64,000 nucleotides of DNA. Source: Nemertoderma westbladi. Taxonomy: Eukaryota > Xenacoelomorpha > Nemertodermatida > Nemertodermatidae. The DNA lies in contig JAUCBJ010008896.1 of the NCBI GenBank assembly GCA_032718475.1, forward strand, positions 1-64,000. Direction: 5' to 3'. The notes under the pieces are model-generated. The model did no database searches and was not told where the DNA came from. It saw nothing but the letters and a program-made list of their open reading frames with translations. Made by a program: the position numbers and the translations under genes. Shown here piece after piece: positions 32,301 through 39,431 of this stretch (positions are counted from its first letter, which is position 1; each line of letters begins with the position of its first letter).

Positions 32301-34791
32301 GAATCAGCTGGTATTTCCAACTGATTTAGAGCTACACCTGTTCAGTGACGCAAGTGACACCGGCTTTGGTATGGTAGCCTACCTTCGCCGAGAGGTAAGT
32401 CAGGACAAATTTGAGACGGCCTTTGTGACTTCTAGATCAAAGACAATGCCGGTCAAATATATGACTGTCCCTCGTGCAGAGTTACAGGCGGCTGTAGTTT
32501 CGGTCGAGGTAAGTAAGCAGATAACTGAGGAATTAGATACGACATTGACCTTATTCTATTGGACGGACGCATCCTTGGTGTTAGTATACATTGCGGCCGA
32601 CAATATTGCACTAAAGACATTTGTGGCCAATAGACGCGCTCAGATCGTTGACTTTTCGACGAAGGAACAATGGAGACATTGTCCGGGAGTGTTGAACCCG
32701 GCCGACATAACTTCGAGAGGTGCAATGCCGGCGGAATTCTGTCAGGAAGAGTCTCAGGAGTTTTGGTTGCATGGACCTGATTTTCTAACAAGGACACAGG
32801 AACATTGGCCAGAGCGACTAAAGATAGTGACCAATCCGATGCCTGAAGATGCAGAAGTCAAAGTGGAGAAAGTCTCTAAGTTGAAGTCTAAAGCCAAACT
32901 TAAGTCATTGAAGCGGCCTGAAGAGTCATTGGAGCGGCCTGAAGAGTCATTGGAGCGGCCTGAAGAGTTATTGGAGCGGCCCGGAGACCTGTCAGACCAA
33001 CAGACTTACGTGACTACTAGGTCAGGAAGGGTAAGTTACGACGTAAAACCACCCTTACAGACTAGACGAGAGTCACAGTTGGTAAGTGACGGACAGAAAA
33101 TGACCGACACAATGGATCCTTTGGTTTCCAAACCTGCGGGTTTGGATTCGAAACTTCCATTGGTTAACGGACAACCGTCGCTGGCATTAGAGTCATGCAG
33201 TATTTATGACAAATTACTAAATTCGTCTGCCTCTTGGCTGACAATTTGTAAAAGAACTGCGTGGTTAAGCCGATACGTTTCGTACCTTTGTTTAAAACAT
33301 TCGGAACATTTAGGAGAACGAACGAGCACCAATAGTGAGCGAATTCGGAAATTGAAACAACCTCTGACGGAGGATGAGATTGATCAAGCGGAATTAAAGC
33401 ATTTGAAACATTATCAAATGTGTGCCTTCCCAAAAGAATTCCATCTATTATCGGCTCAACGACCAGTTCTCTATAAACCCCTTAGAAAATGGAGTCCATT
33501 AATCCATAAGGGTTTAATTTGTCATAGATCGAGAATCCAGACTGTCGACATAAACTCACAGTTTCGGTTCCCAGTGATAATCCCTAGTCACCCAATAGAA
33601 TTGCAAAGAGCGATTTTATGGGATATACACAAGAGGTTGCATCACGCGGGAAGGTTACACTGTCTGTCGGCAGCGAGACAGCGATTCATTCTATTGCAGC
33701 CAAGCAGGGCAGTCGGCACTATGTATGACGCCTGTCTGGTTTGCAAGAGAGTGAACGCCAGAGTATTGGAACAGGAGATGGCTGAACTCCCGGAAGCGAG
33801 AGTGCAGGCATATGACCCACCCTTTACGAACACAGGGGTGGACTGTTTTGGTCCGATTGAAGCAAAGAGTGGACGGCTGACCCACAAGCGATGGGGTCTG
33901 CTATTGACATGTATGGCGAGTAGAGCCATACACATCGAGCGTGTGGCAGACATGTCGACTAAATCTCTGCTCCTGGCCTTAAAGAGATTTATGGCCAGGA
34001 GAGGACTAGTAAAGGCGTTCTACTCTGACAAGGGTACAAACTTTGTCGGAGGGAATAGCGAGTTGAACGCGGCTCATAAAGCAGCACAGAATAAGGAAAT
34101 TTCTGCAGCACTTTTGCCGCAAAGAGTTGAGTGGAGATTCAATACTCCAGAAAGTCCTTGGAGAGGAGGAAGTTGGGAGCGTTTAGTTCGCTCTGTAAAG
34201 CAGGCCATTGCTAAGACGTTGCCTGTAAATAAACAACTTACCGACGAAGAATTGGTTACAGCTTTCATTGAAATCGAGCATACACTAAACTCGAGGCCGA
34301 TAGCCATGTTGCCAGACGGTGTTGCATTAACGCCGAATCATTTGCTAATGCAGAGTCCAGCATTTCTTGTGCCGGCATCAGAACCCATTAGTGCCGACCT
34401 ATATAGTCGTAAAAGCTGGAAAGTAACACAGTTTGTGGCGTACACATTCTGGGAATATTGGCGGAAATACTATCTTCCCACCATATCCACCAGAACAAAG
34501 TGGTACAAAACGGTTCGGAGTCTCCAAAGGGGAGATTACGTATTGATAACCGAGCCGATTATCAAGAGAAAGTATTGGGAGACGGGAGTGATCTTGCACA
34601 CACACCCAGACGTGCAAAACATAGTGCGCACAGTCACTGTGAAAATTAGGTGCAAGTGTCCGCACCCAAAAAAGTGTAAAACTAATGGTTTACACACCTT
34701 GGACCGACCGGTCCAAGATATTGTGTTATTAGAGGAGACACGTATCGAGACGGGAGATTATAATTTGTCTCCTGCCTCAAAACTGAATTAG
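26314..34791 (+). CDS. BEL/Pao Gag-Pol polyprotein (2825 aa)
   Basis: A single frame from ATG 26314 to TAG. In order: an acidic N-terminus; a long charged helix (about residues 340-570) with 13-residue ELQLECEREAKK-type repeats; the BEL Gag domain from about 870 (FMGNHKHWRTF); zinc fingers at C1117 (CX2CX9HX4C), C1156-C1169 (CX2CX4HX4C) and C1176-H1188; retropepsin with D1290 in LDTAS; RT with D1749 and YMDD 1828-1831; RNase H with D2012; a RPEESLE linker repeat near 2200; integrase zinc site (H2439/H2443, C2474, C2477); DDE residues D2510, D2572, E2622 (GGSWER); and a C-terminal DUF5641-like region. Function: capsid, reverse transcription and integration. It is much longer than the usual 1700-2000 residues because of the N-terminal extension. 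All catalytic residues I can locate are intact. Confidence 0.97.
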   Translation: MSVSDKEALEDSYETAAGPPTDDSVNITVDDNADYDDAASDADVSEQEDETVTSEEEQQPQVIVLGPPTATDRKDCTAARTEVSDREGSVVEARARSPVSRPVGMVSAVVPTAVRSTRSSRNNPSSPPSVSQVSERELDIAIKKKLRAHAGHITRTADKVRKMLADPANIGRVELVEIRRGYNSALFKQTEELAVLAKKAVESQSSDVATRIYDRVLAALLEHRELSERFRRVRTENWLLWASQTQATQVSDAELRDLVEREEIQDKEERRYQREVTSWLMQNGVVVPGQVLPTTENIQQRTLTPPDDASRDSGDSQVSHARGKVICARSLVSHNSAEERRRRLDEQQAEVLRAQEARKEAERERERTRKLDAELRELEEISKRERAEREQRERELQAEREREELECEQRERELQLECEREAKKRELQLECEREAKKRELQLEREQEAKKRELQAERERKKLDREQKERELQLERGRKERELEIEKRRRPLYEEKARVEEESAARRAREEEERKLAQLESARLSLESEERTRKANEIAEKGMRMLEECGASVGTELRELFALQKAEQEARTPTIRESTTTRIPIPGPAITSTRIAKPFSTYRTPVGISASPIAQDLHHRNAAPLYTERDNGEFREETPTGRVFGEPNPRVWNTRTERRPSSTENFRVKPEEGSYERQWITQIEPTIQQNPSQEFITRDELSASLAQAISPHIQPITDMLSNLRLKEAAQVRSNSNPSRPELDKVQPSQRVRISEETIPHRPQVRTPVPNIHNPNFENSAERFIEEAWVRASARKPSRALRTDTESSDEEEDMRRQKSRNYKERRTDAEQVSWNHRERTRLNNPAELNHLLTRNDATLRDIGKFAARQGLPTQQPQKFMGNHKHWRTFKTYVDEQLTNSTFTPNEKFNYLLQMLHREPRAIADNFVGNERAFELAMKTLSDIYGNKTKMAQSIVEDLGKGGRITTPLELLNLANAISNALDILRTVNLPHHGDHAEVLKSVIRRLNMRYRQKWRKLENKLEGQGKVLTLQHIHDMIATDAVAEIKSNFSEENMRESKPVTGKSMVSFDDDRTTVTFNSVDRYNSNTPAFRSDSRVWSGERLDRPRLKQQELPDGFVGCQYCLLKEVRSDDHKLDSCRQFKELNSEQRRVQVRTLDTCWACLAPGHVRRQCPNSKDGCMECGRLHHKLLHADFHTPTDRYLQRNPQRKGSKEPVSIRRNTYTGIQDDGYQPGSSDEDGESSAREVTCQGFTADSSSTSARTYLSSATSEIFSVIPVKLTGDKGSKRIYVMLDTASTLSYIDEEVARAVSSFQDAEEIQIELKSMHGVGDLKGHRISVELDSLLPRDQHTRQERKALPLDGFKCLAMKGFGRQLGKVPPMSPIAQEYFDKLRIPRHQVGYRNVSMLIGAEQLIAHQIWETRPAEPHVNGPHAHRTILGWYTRVPMSYEFTGGDKPMNRYDELQPIAEPPLVEPPDIDEFRRTCIDHYSDFSESDEELIPDNVRLSEPLHNDRTDSEPEDYCYQTRGSGSAAHATYLTNVLTYTDIVEGQVAKYRDLDIFQYSEEELQKELIRQDLETGARTVEWLDRDAMEPGGYDLAMSTDEKRSLEMMEDTIRLLPTGHFEVGMLWRRQPPKLENNYSLALKRLNGVRARLLKNPDIREKYCAQINNYFAKGYAGKVEDPDLVTDQTYYLPHHYVTHPDKPDKVRVVNDCAAVYRGMSLNSELMDGPNLNNYLIGILLRFRQRRFAFTCDIEAMFHQVRACKADQDSLRFLWFENEDLSGPVVTYQMYVRIFGARDSPNGTLFVLKKTATAQIGKYPVEVIESILRNFYMDDGLVSKDTAEQAIEVAHGLQECLATGGFPLTKFTTNSEALLESFPVKDCGSGDIELGVEPIPMARVLGLAWNPNSDKFQVRVRFEPSSPDKVLTKRICLSTLSRLFDPMNFISPVILQARACMRKIWLSDLEWDEPISPIHAKQWREWEAELHLLKNIDVPRSYFPNQLVFPTDLELHLFSDASDTGFGMVAYLRREVSQDKFETAFVTSRSKTMPVKYMTVPRAELQAAVVSVEVSKQITEELDTTLTLFYWTDASLVLVYIAADNIALKTFVANRRAQIVDFSTKEQWRHCPGVLNPADITSRGAMPAEFCQEESQEFWLHGPDFLTRTQEHWPERLKIVTNPMPEDAEVKVEKVSKLKSKAKLKSLKRPEESLERPEESLERPEELLERPGDLSDQQTYVTTRSGRVSYDVKPPLQTRRESQLVSDGQKMTDTMDPLVSKPAGLDSKLPLVNGQPSLALESCSIYDKLLNSSASWLTICKRTAWLSRYVSYLCLKHSEHLGERTSTNSERIRKLKQPLTEDEIDQAELKHLKHYQMCAFPKEFHLLSAQRPVLYKPLRKWSPLIHKGLICHRSRIQTVDINSQFRFPVIIPSHPIELQRAILWDIHKRLHHAGRLHCLSAARQRFILLQPSRAVGTMYDACLVCKRVNARVLEQEMAELPEARVQAYDPPFTNTGVDCFGPIEAKSGRLTHKRWGLLLTCMASRAIHIERVADMSTKSLLLALKRFMARRGLVKAFYSDKGTNFVGGNSELNAAHKAAQNKEISAALLPQRVEWRFNTPESPWRGGSWERLVRSVKQAIAKTLPVNKQLTDEELVTAFIEIEHTLNSRPIAMLPDGVALTPNHLLMQSPAFLVPASEPISADLYSRKSWKVTQFVAYTFWEYWRKYYLPTISTRTKWYKTVRSLQRGDYVLITEPIIKRKYWETGVILHTHPDVQNIVRTVTVKIRCKCPHPKKCKTNGLHTLDRPVQDIVLLEETRIETGDYNLSPASKLN
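26612..26629. repeat. Imperfect copy of the element palindrome
   Basis: CCAGACCTGTGGGTATGG resembles the recurrent palindrome but has one broken arm pair. It is probably a degenerate member. Confidence 0.4.
28250..28265. repeat. Element palindrome copy 1 (in ORF1)
   Basis: CGAACCCGCGGGTTTG with a perfect 12-bp palindromic core at 28252-28263. The motif begins at codon position 2 and encodes N-P-R-V-W. Confidence 0.8.
30871..30886. repeat. Element palindrome copy 2 (in ORF1)
   Basis: CAGACCCGTGGGTCTG has 7-bp perfect arms. One arm change (A to G) is matched by the compensating change in the other arm (T to C), so pairing is kept. It begins at codon position 1 (Q-T-R-G-S). Confidence 0.8.
33127..33146. 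repeat. Element palindrome copy 3 (in ORF1)
   Basis: TCCAAACCTGCGGGTTTGGA has 8-bp perfect arms around a 4-bp centre. The motif starts at codon position 3 (K-P-A-G-L). Confidence 0.85.
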
Positions 34792-35560
34792 TGTTGGACG
34801 CAACTCACTTCGTATGCATTCCTCGTATGCAAATACAAGGAAATGCATAGGAGCGGGGTTGTGGTGATTTGCGTTGAGTTTTGTCTGGTGGGTATCAAAA
34901 CAAAATTTTATTTTCAAAAATTTTGGAAAATTTAAAATTTTAAAAATTAGAAGTGAACCCAAGACAATTCCAGACGCTGTGTATAGACGCGTTTTAGAAT
35001 TCGTCTATAGATAAACAGTAATTTGAAAAGTCGTGAAGCCTGGAAAATAGCATTTAGAAACCATGGTGACGGCTATATTACGTAGGAGTATAAATTGAGT
35101 TTAGCAACTTCCACAGATTGGTGCCAACAGTACAACTAAGGTGCTAAAGGTTAGTAGCACCAGAGGCGTACATGGACCCCACTCAGTAGTTTGCAGGATG
35201 TGTGATGTTCGATTATCAAACCTGTGGGTTTGGTATAGTCGAGTATTGTGGCTATGGTCCTTTCTAACTACTGTAGTTTAGTACGAGTAATGGGAGTAGT
35301 TTGGGCATCAAAAAGTGAGTTGGTCACGGCCAGTTTATCTCCAAAGTTTTTGCGCTATGCATGGGAATAGGTTAGAGGATAGTTAGTTAGGAAGAGACGG
35401 GATCTAGAGAGTCGAACCTGAACTGCTGGAAGGCGGGGGGGGGGGGGGAGGGGTTCGGGAGGTCTGTCCTTCGGCGACATCTAACTGATTTACCCACAGT
35501 GTAGTTGGTTACGTAACGGCACTTATTGGGATATATATATATGTATATACGCGTAACATA
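34792..35560 (+). other. Region between the two ORFs of the BEL/Pao element
   Basis: 769 bp without a gene. It contains a palindrome copy at 35217, a G run near 35436-35449 and ATATATATATGTATATA just before the ORF2 start. How ORF2 is expressed (internal promoter, spliced mRNA or reinitiation) is not visible. No clear splice-acceptor tract stands out. Confidence 0.6.
35217..35232. repeat. Element palindrome copy 4 (between ORFs)
   Basis: CAAACCTGTGGGTTTG has 6-bp perfect arms and lies in non-coding sequence. Confidence 0.8.
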
Positions 35561-38500
35561 ATGGAGAGGGATATTAGAGCGCAACCGCGCAGAGGATTTA
35601 CTGCCAGAGAGGAGGCGGAGCTACCATTCGCGCGACCAGGATGTAAAGACTCTAACGTTTACTACCATGGGCGGTCCGTGATGGAGCTGAACGGGAAGTA
35701 CAAACCAAGTTATGATAAAGAATTACGGAGAGAAAGAATGAGAGCGTTGGGGGACCGGATGGAAGTCTTGCGGAGAGAGTATCGCACGCGGTATCCCTAC
35801 GACTTTGCTTTGGACGTGTGCGACATTAGCGCAGATCCGGACGAGGAAATCGCACGACTATACCATATGAATATGTATTTACGACATGAGGAGCCTCTAC
35901 CTGCAGTCCGAGACCAGTTCGACGGAATGCACCTGTATCGGAGGACTCGAGGCGAGGATCAGGAGACGCCGAAAGTCTTCAGCGTATACAAGCTCTTCTA
36001 CAAGTGTGGTGAATGCATGAATAAACAGGACGTGGCAATTCCCGACCGATTAGACGAGCAACATCCGGAACCGATATTAACGCGATGTCCAGCTCACCAA
36101 TTCCTTAGATACAACGAGGGAGGTTACCCGATGAGCAACCCGATGATCAGTATCGACTTCAGCGGAAAGCGACCTCCGAGACCCATTACGCCGACCGTTA
36201 CGACATTAGATCCGTATACGGAGATTAAACCCTGTTCGACACCCAGTTTGATAGAGACGGCAGCGGCCATTTCGCTGTACCGAGCCTACAAGGATCTAGA
36301 GGCGCGGCGCGAAGCGGCGCGGGACTCGGGTACCAAACCCGTGGGTTTGGAGCTCTCGAGTCCCTGGACTGCGTTTACTTCACCTCACCGAGTGAGAAGC
36401 CTCACGCCTGAGCATCAGGACGACATAGACGCGTTGCGGCAGGAGGAGCGAGCGGCGAAGGCGAAAGAGTTATTTGAGAACAGGATAGCGGAGTATAATA
36501 AGACCGCGGATAGACATCAAGAGGAGACGAGGAGAGTGACCGGATTTGTTCCACAGGTCGTATCTCAACCCGGACCGGTGTATTATTCCGACGGCACCGA
36601 ACCTGCGATATTAGTAGATCATCCGGAGTCGCGAGAAGCGATACGATTCTTGCCGATGGTAAGAATGGCGGACCATTGGAACGTTGACTGTCTACGGGAA
36701 GTTTTATGCGCGAAGTTCTTGCGTGATGTCCCAATGCAGATCACAGATTACGACACTTTGGACAAGATTGGAGCTCCGGGGAAGGAGAGTAAGTTATTCG
36801 GATGGTTGGATAAGTACATCAAGGTATGGGTCGCGGTGGCTACATTCCCAGATGACGAGGAAGTAGACCAGACGTGGCTGAGGGGGAAGGATCCTAGGGA
36901 ACAGATTTTGGAGGTATGCAGGCGAGGAGGTATGCACGGAGCGGAGCGTATCGACGCCAGGATGTTACCAAAGAAGGTTAGAGAGGCTATTCTCAACCAA
37001 GATTACGTCAAGGTGGGATCGGGAGTCCAGAGCGATTTGGAGAGCGACTTCAACGCCATGACTGATCTGGAAGATAGATTGCCGAGACCGTTTGTCGACA
37101 CCAAGCTATTGTTGCTATGGGCACAGGATATTGGAATTTATAGGGAGTATCCCAACTCTGCCAAGACTGGTATGGGCTTTATAGCACACTTGTTGTATAA
37201 TTGGGACTTTAAGTTAAAGACGCAGAAGAAGTACGAGGAGGCGTATGGCGAATACAACACGCCACCGGGAGCGGAGTTCAAATCCCACTTCAAGCGGCAA
37301 GCGTTAGTGTATTGGAACATTTGCGCGCCACCCCGTGCGTCGCTACAATATTATTTGGTGCTTGAGTCGAACACGGTGACTTGTTTATTAGCGGATATCG
37401 TTGCGCGAGTTTTGAAGCGTCATCCATTGGTATTCGGAGGAGATCAATACGTTCGCTCGAAAGGGGGAATCCAATCCGACGTGATGAAGCGTTTCTTAAC
37501 CCCGTTCTTCAACCAATCGTTAGAGAATACGTCGATGGTGAGGAGAGGATTAGCGATATTCGAAGGAGTATATCGACAGAACATCGGAGATTTGGGAGAC
37601 CGACCGTCGATGGAATATCCGACGCCAGAAGCTTTGGAGAAGTGGTTCGGGAATCAAACCCGCGGGTTTGGTACTCCCTTCCACTCGGAGGCTGATAGAC
37701 CTGTTAAGGAGGGCTGGCCGGAAACGTTAGTAGAGGTGTTCGGAGTAGATCTTCCGGTGGAGAAGACATATCCGAAACGAACGCGGGAGGAAATATTGGA
37801 GATAGAGGACAAGGGCGAGGATGTTTACTTTGTTCCGGATCGACAACCGTTGACCGGAGAGGACGACATCGTATTAGACATTGGGAAGGAAGGAAGTGCG
37901 AAACCGATTGGAGACCTCATATACGAGAGGGCCTGGTTTGCACAAGCGCGCAGGTGCAAATTGTGCGGCAGCACAAGGCACAATCTAAAGTCGTGCGACG
38001 CGGTAATAGAGGCGGCGCATAAGGTCTGTCGTTGGTGCAATGAGACCGACCATTCGTTTCACACGTGCACCGTCTTCATTTCTCAATGTGGATATTGTGG
38101 AGTAAAAGGACACCGTAGCGCGAGATGTCAGCTGCGAGATGATTCCTTTCAAAACCATAGCGCTAACCTACTTCGGGAGATGTTAGATAAGTGGGAGAGT
38201 GTGGCGGATTACCATATTCAAGCGCAGATGCGTTGGTTACCATTTAAAGCGGGATATGGGTTTTGGGCAGTAGACCCATCGCATGTTGCGTACGAGCCAT
38301 ATCTACAATCGCTACCACAATATCAGGAGCTCATCCTAACTGCTCAAGACCTTCCACAGAACACTGGAGTTATCGTAGTCCGAGAATACTTCAGACAATT
38401 GAACATGGACAATAAGTACACATGGAACTTCGTTGCTATTTGCGATCGCATCACGAAGGGTGTATTTACGGAGACTAGAAAAGTGGTACGCGCGCGAGGT

Positions 38501-38995
38501 GATTGGAGGATGGCGGCTATACAATACCGCAACGAATTCTTGTTGACTCATGTGCCAGTGGGTTCATTGACCGCCGAGAGGATACAGGAACAAAGGATCG
38601 CAGCGACCACAGCGACGACCGCTGGAGCTCAAGGCTCGCGGAAAGAACCAGGAGGAGGGGTCCAAGACAAGCGTCAAGTCAAGGACGACCACTACCACTC
38701 CATTATAGAAGCTCAACGGTTGCAGCGCAAGGCGCAGGGGGCGTCTGAGAAAGCGCGTGTGCAACTGCAGAAGGAAGAGTTGGCGGAAGCGACCACGGGA
38801 GCGCGACAATTGGGACGAGGCCGAGGGAGAAGTTCGAGCCGAGAATCTATCGGGGCTCAGGGAACGTCGTCGTCGGTTCCGGGGAGTGACGCCTCACGGA
38901 CGCCGTCAACGGAGTCGACTAGAGGTAGATTAGTGTATCTGGGAAGGGGACGAAAGAGAGGAGCGAGCCCAAAGAACCCAGGAGCGGGTCGATAA
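35561..38995 (+). CDS. Unassigned second ORF of the BEL/Pao element, Gag/nucleocapsid-like (1144 aa)
   Basis: An intact frame from ATG 35561, the first good ATG after the ORF1 stop, ending just before the 3' region. There is no signal peptide or membrane segment, so it is not an envelope protein. Three CX2CX4HX4C zinc knuckles lie at residues 799-812, 823-836 and 843-856, then about 170 residues of folded-looking sequence and a basic, R-G/S-rich tail (GRGRGRSSSRES). Residues 240-330 are helical and charged; 370-690 look like a folded, mostly helical domain. CXXC pairs also occur near residue 150. Knuckles plus a basic tail suggest RNA binding. It may be a second Gag, an RNA chaperone or a captured gene. 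I recognise no family. Codon use and lack of stops imply selection or very recent activity. Confidence 0.9.
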   Translation: MERDIRAQPRRGFTAREEAELPFARPGCKDSNVYYHGRSVMELNGKYKPSYDKELRRERMRALGDRMEVLRREYRTRYPYDFALDVCDISADPDEEIARLYHMNMYLRHEEPLPAVRDQFDGMHLYRRTRGEDQETPKVFSVYKLFYKCGECMNKQDVAIPDRLDEQHPEPILTRCPAHQFLRYNEGGYPMSNPMISIDFSGKRPPRPITPTVTTLDPYTEIKPCSTPSLIETAAAISLYRAYKDLEARREAARDSGTKPVGLELSSPWTAFTSPHRVRSLTPEHQDDIDALRQEERAAKAKELFENRIAEYNKTADRHQEETRRVTGFVPQVVSQPGPVYYSDGTEPAILVDHPESREAIRFLPMVRMADHWNVDCLREVLCAKFLRDVPMQITDYDTLDKIGAPGKESKLFGWLDKYIKVWVAVATFPDDEEVDQTWLRGKDPREQILEVCRRGGMHGAERIDARMLPKKVREAILNQDYVKVGSGVQSDLESDFNAMTDLEDRLPRPFVDTKLLLLWAQDIGIYREYPNSAKTGMGFIAHLLYNWDFKLKTQKKYEEAYGEYNTPPGAEFKSHFKRQALVYWNICAPPRASLQYYLVLESNTVTCLLADIVARVLKRHPLVFGGDQYVRSKGGIQSDVMKRFLTPFFNQSLENTSMVRRGLAIFEGVYRQNIGDLGDRPSMEYPTPEALEKWFGNQTRGFGTPFHSEADRPVKEGWPETLVEVFGVDLPVEKTYPKRTREEILEIEDKGEDVYFVPDRQPLTGEDDIVLDIGKEGSAKPIGDLIYERAWFAQARRCKLCGSTRHNLKSCDAVIEAAHKVCRWCNETDHSFHTCTVFISQCGYCGVKGHRSARCQLRDDSFQNHSANLLREMLDKWESVADYHIQAQMRWLPFKAGYGFWAVDPSHVAYEPYLQSLPQYQELILTAQDLPQNTGVIVVREYFRQLNMDNKYTWNFVAICDRITKGVFTETRKVVRARGDWRMAAIQYRNEFLLTHVPVGSLTAERIQEQRIAATTATTAGAQGSRKEPGGGVQDKRQVKDDHYHSIIEAQRLQRKAQGASEKARVQLQKEELAEATTGARQLGRGRGRSSSRESIGAQGTSSSVPGSDASRTPSTESTRGRLVYLGRGRKRGASPKNPGAGR
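36333..36350. repeat. Element palindrome copy 5 (in ORF2)
   Basis: CCAAACCCGTGGGTTTGG has 8-bp perfect arms. The core motif starts at codon position 3 (K-P-V-G-L). Confidence 0.85.
37655..37670. repeat. Element palindrome copy 6 (in ORF2)
   Basis: CAAACCCGCGGGTTTG is a perfect 16-bp palindrome, starting at codon position 1 (Q-T-R-G-F). Confidence 0.9.
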
Positions 38996-39431
38996 TACAT
39001 TATGGCACAGGGCGACAGACTCTAGATATATACATCATCGTCGCTCTGATGTATATTGTAGCATTTGAAAATTTTCGACTAGACTCGTATACACTAGTTG
39101 AGTTATTTGAATTTATATTATGAAAGAGGCTAAGGAAGTGATTGGGGAGACAAACCTGCGGGTTTGGCTTACTCCTTTCACTTGCCCTAGCAAAATTTTT
39201 ATATTTGATTTTGTATGTAGTAATCATTATGTAGTAAGAATGAACGAGAAACAATATTTTGTAAATTTAATTTGTATGTAATTCATTATGCAATATCTAT
39301 GGCAATATTTGTAAATAGTAGAATTATTATGTTATTTAGATTGGTTGGAAGAAATTTATTTTGTTTTGTATACATCACCTTATACTCTTCTACAATTGGA
39401 GGGAAACATTATATGATTTCCCTTGGAGCGG
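38996..39431 (+). other. 3' untranslated region of the BEL/Pao element
   Basis: Short non-coding region before the 3' LTR. A polypurine tract is weak: GGAGGGAAA near 39400 and GGAGCGG abutting the LTR are the only candidates. It includes a palindrome copy at 39151. Confidence 0.6.
39151..39166. repeat. Element palindrome copy 7 (3' region)
   Basis: CAAACCTGCGGGTTTG has 6-bp perfect arms and lies outside any ORF. Confidence 0.8.

Noticed and set aside
35561-38995. ORF2 as an envelope gene
   Set aside because: No signal peptide, no transmembrane segment, no furin-type site in a glycoprotein context; zinc knuckles and a basic tail instead.
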